NCBI RefSeq assembly: GCF_014851915.1 | Contig: NZ_JACVAP010000002.1 | Coordinates: 496,001 to 560,000, forward strand | Direction of reading: 5' to 3' | Length of the DNA stretch: 64,000 bases | Source: Xanthomonas sp. XNM01 | GTDB lineage: Bacteria; Pseudomonadota; Gammaproteobacteria; Xanthomonadales; Xanthomonadaceae | In this document: positions 61,945 through 64,000 of the stretch, piece by piece | Position numbering within the stretch: the first letter of the stretch is position 1 | How the letters are laid out: every line of letters begins with the position of its first letter | The notes under the pieces: generated by a model | The model's input: the letters and a program-made list of their open reading frames with translations, nothing else | What the model was told of the DNA's origin: nothing | Databases searched by the model: none | Made by a program: the position numbers and the translations under genes

Positions 61945-62384
61945 TGGCGTTGCTGGCTGGCGGCGGTGTCGCGGATGAAGGCCAGCAGCGAGGCCAGGCC
62001 ATTGCTGCGGGTGGGCGAGAGGTGTTTGGCCAGGCCGATGTCGGCGATGTAGTTCGGATCGGTGGCCAGGATTTCTTCCGCCGGGCGCCCGGAGTAGACG
62101 CGCAGCGCCAGGAAGATCAGGCCGGAGACGATGGCCGAGTCGCTCACGGCATGGAAATCCAGGCGCCCGCCGTTGCCCTGCGGCACGATCCAGACCATGG
62201 ACTGGCAGCCATGCAGGCGGTGCTCCTCGGTCTTCCATTCGTCCGGAAAGGGCGGCAGCTTGCGGCCGAGGTCGATCAGGTACTGGTAGCGCTCGGACCA
62301 GTCGCCGAAGAAGGCGAACTCGTCCTTGATCGCGGCCTGGGCGTCTGCGGCGGTGGGCTCGAGCGGGAAGGGGGAGTCGGTCAC
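61941..62384 (-). CDS. sufE: SufE-type cysteine desulfuration protein
   Basis: GTG 62382-62384 gives 147 residues with the SufE pattern: FAFFGDWSERYQYLIDLGRKLPPFPDEWK, HRLHGCQSMVWIV (Cys is the sulfur acceptor), FHAVSDSAIVSGLIFLALRVYSGRPAEEILA and ADIGLAKHLSPTRSNGLASLLAFI. It takes sulfur from SufS and delivers it to Fe-S cluster assembly. No other suf gene is nearby. The frame extends upstream but without a plausible start. It overlaps the MFS gene by four bases. Confidence 0.92.
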   Translation of the reverse strand: MTDSPFPLEPTAADAQAAIKDEFAFFGDWSERYQYLIDLGRKLPPFPDEWKTEEHRLHGCQSMVWIVPQGNGGRLDFHAVSDSAIVSGLIFLALRVYSGRPAEEILATDPNYIADIGLAKHLSPTRSNGLASLLAFIRDTAASQQRQ

Positions 62385-62505
62385 GGTGTTCTCGTCGGTC
62401 TGTGGTGGCTGCCATCCCTGGCGCGGCGCTGCCGGCCCGGTCTCGTCAGGCCCGGCCAGCGCGTGGCAGGGCGCTACCGACACGCAGCGGGCGCGGATGC
62501 ATCCG

Positions 62506-63873
62506 TCAGGCGCGCTTCCAGCGCACGCCCTGCGGCGTGTCCTCGAGCAGGATGCCCTCGGCGGCCAGCTGGTCGCGGATGGCGTCGGAGCGGGCAAAGT
62601 CGCGGGCCTGCTTGGCCGCGCCGCGCTCGTCGATCAGAGCCTGGATGCGGGCGTCGTCGCCATCGCCGGCGCCGCGGTTGAACCAGTCGGCCGGCGCCTG
62701 CTGCAGCAGGCCCAGGGCCAGGCCGGCGCCGAGCAGGTCGGCCTTCAGGCGCGCCTTGGCGTCGGCGTCGACGGCCCTGCGCGCTTCGCCGGCGAGACGG
62801 GCGACTTCGGCCAGCGCCAACGGCGTGTTGAGGTCATCGTCCAGCGCATTCTCGATACCGGCGGGAATCGAGGCGCTCGCTTCGACGTCGGCCAGGTCGC
62901 GCAGCGTGCCGTACAACCGGTCCAGCGTGCGCACCGACTGCTCGATCAGCGCATCCGACCAGTCCAGCGGCTGCCGGTAATGCGCCGACAGCAGCGCGTA
63001 GCGCAGCGCCTCGGGCGGATGCCGGCGGACCAGGTCGTGGACGCGTTCGATGTTGCCGACCGACTTGCTCATCTTGGCGCCGCCGAAGTTGAGCATGCCG
63101 TTGTGCAGCCAGAACCGGGCGAAGGTCTGGCCGCCGTGGGCGCATTCGCTCTGCGCGATCTCGTTCTCGTGGTGCGGGAACTGCAGGTCGACGCCGCCGG
63201 CGTGGATGTCGATGGTCGGGCCCAGGTGGGCGGCGGCCATCGCCGAGCATTCGATGTGCCAGCCCGGACGGCCGCGGCCCCAGGGCGACTCCCAGCCGGG
63301 CAGGTCGTCGCTGGACGGCTTCCACAGCACGAAGTCGCCGGCGTCCCGCTTGTAGGGCGCCACCTCGACCCTGGCGCCGGCCAGCATCTCGTCCGGATCG
63401 CGGCGCGAAAGCTTGCCGTAGCCGTCGAAGCTGGCGACCGCGAACAGTACGTGGCCTTCGGCGGCATAGGCATGGCCGCTCTCGATCAGGCGCTCGATCA
63501 TCGCGATCATCTGCGGGACGTGCGCGGTGGCATCGGGCTGGATGTTCTGGGGCGTGACGCCCAGCGCGGCCATGTCCTCGCGGTAGGCGGCGGCGAAGCG
63601 CTCGGTGATGGCCGAGATCGGCACGCCCTGGTCCTTCGCCGCGGCGTTGATCTTGTCGTCGACGTCGGTGATGTTGCGCGCGTAGCGCAGCGCGCCATGG
63701 CGGCGCTGCAGCAGGTCGGCCAGCACGCCGAAGACCACCGGGCCGCGCGCATTGCCGATGTGCACGTAGTTGTAGACGGTCGGCCCGCACAGGTACATGG
63801 TCGGGCAGGCCGGATCCTGCGGTGCGAAATCCTCGGACTGGCGGGTCAGGCTGTTGTAGAGGCGCAGGGGCAT
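62506..63873 (-). CDS. cysS: Cysteinyl-tRNA synthetase
   Basis: The 455-residue protein starts [16 protein letters not shown] and has [20 protein letters not shown] (HIGN variant of HIGH), [32 protein letters not shown] (zinc ligands Cys, Cys, His, Glu), and [11 protein letters not shown] (KMSKS). It charges tRNA-Cys with cysteine. ATG 63871-63873 is the family start. TAGAAT on the minus strand near 63907-63912 may be the -10 box. The 127 bases upstream to the window's end show no further gene. Confidence 0.96.
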   Translation of the reverse strand: MPLRLYNSLTRQSEDFAPQDPACPTMYLCGPTVYNYVHIGNARGPVVFGVLADLLQRRHGALRYARNITDVDDKINAAAKDQGVPISAITERFAAAYREDMAALGVTPQNIQPDATAHVPQMIAMIERLIESGHAYAAEGHVLFAVASFDGYGKLSRRDPDEMLAGARVEVAPYKRDAGDFVLWKPSSDDLPGWESPWGRGRPGWHIECSAMAAAHLGPTIDIHAGGVDLQFPHHENEIAQSECAHGGQTFARFWLHNGMLNFGGAKMSKSVGNIERVHDLVRRHPPEALRYALLSAHYRQPLDWSDALIEQSVRTLDRLYGTLRDLADVEASASIPAGIENALDDDLNTPLALAEVARLAGEARRAVDADAKARLKADLLGAGLALGLLQQAPADWFNRGAGDGDDARIQALIDERGAAKQARDFARSDAIRDQLAAEGILLEDTPQGVRWKRA

Positions 63874-64000
63874 CGGTGGCGGACGCAAGGACGTGGGTGG
63901 TCGGCGATTCTACTCCCAGCAGCCATCCGGCACCGCCGCGGGGCACCGGAGCGCCGTGGCAACACCTGGCCTCACTGCCGGTTCAGCGCGGTGCAAGGCG

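Noticed and set aside
1-64000. CRISPR arrays, tRNA or rRNA genes, insertion sequences or prophage genes
   Set aside because: No regularly spaced direct repeats other than the peptidase-derived array, no cloverleaf or rRNA sequence recognised by eye, and no transposase, integrase or phage structural gene.

Overview
The window is one stretch of a very GC-rich, tightly packed gammaproteobacterial chromosome. The gene content and the close protein matches (efp/epmB, mtaD-ubiG-gph, a TonB receptor with its reductase, cheA/MCP/cheW/cheR/cheB, HD-GYP proteins, a subtilase autotransporter) fit the Xanthomonadaceae/Lysobacteraceae (Lysobacter, Luteimonas or Stenotrophomonas relatives). The genus is an inference. 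I saw no rRNA, tRNA, CRISPR array, insertion sequence, phage gene or replication origin.

Layout. 1-5.1 kb: the tail of an unknown gene, a periplasmic L,D-transpeptidase-like protein, a 48-residue membrane protein, a secreted cyclophilin, a PadR regulator with its co-transcribed membrane partner, and an intracellular PHB depolymerase. 5.2-9.4 kb: pirin, endonuclease V, phosphoglycerate mutase and an HD-GYP protein. 9.6-14.2 kb: an iron-uptake operon behind a probable Fur box (siderophore receptor, DUF3649-like protein, PepSY-type reductase, DUF3325-like protein). 14.4-15.3 kb: two small secreted or membrane proteins.

15.5-24.6 kb: eight genes joined almost throughout by ATGA/GTGA overlaps. 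They are a MoxR-type AAA+ ATPase, an unknown protein, a protein joining an HExxH metallopeptidase-like region to a VWA domain, a radical SAM enzyme, a second unknown protein, a phenylacetate-CoA-ligase-like adenylating enzyme, PnuC and a NadR-like NMN adenylyltransferase/ribosylnicotinamide kinase. The first three look like a MoxR/VWA remodelling machine, the middle three like a modification module, and the last two bring nicotinamide riboside in and turn it into NAD. I do not know this combination as a described pathway; it is the best candidate here for an undescribed system.

24.7-28.6 kb: Rof (Rho inhibitor), a methyltransferase, an SMI1/KNR4-like protein, a VOC protein cut short by an in-frame TAG, and a phospholipase D/cardiolipin synthase-like protein. 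28.6-35.2 kb: a minus-strand chemotaxis operon (STAS, cheA, MCP, cheW, cheR, cheB) with a possible sigma-28 promoter and no cheY in view. 35.9-43.8 kb: a stand-alone HD-GYP protein, mfd (possibly leaderless), an acetyltransferase, rlmJ, a receiver-Hpt protein and rlmD. 44.3-51.5 kb: epmB diverging from efp, a secreted unknown protein, mtaD-ubiG-gph, a squalene/phytoene synthase-like protein and folE2.

51.8-58.7 kb: a large subtilase autotransporter with a CRP/Clp-like site upstream, a small protein related to the N-terminal domain of the nearby M23 peptidase, and a tandem repeat made from copies of the 3' end of that peptidase gene. The peptidase, pyrC and yidD form a coupled operon. 58.8-63.9 kb: a DksA with a long histone-H1-like Lys/Ala/Pro tail and no complete zinc site, then an MFS transporter, sufE and cysS.
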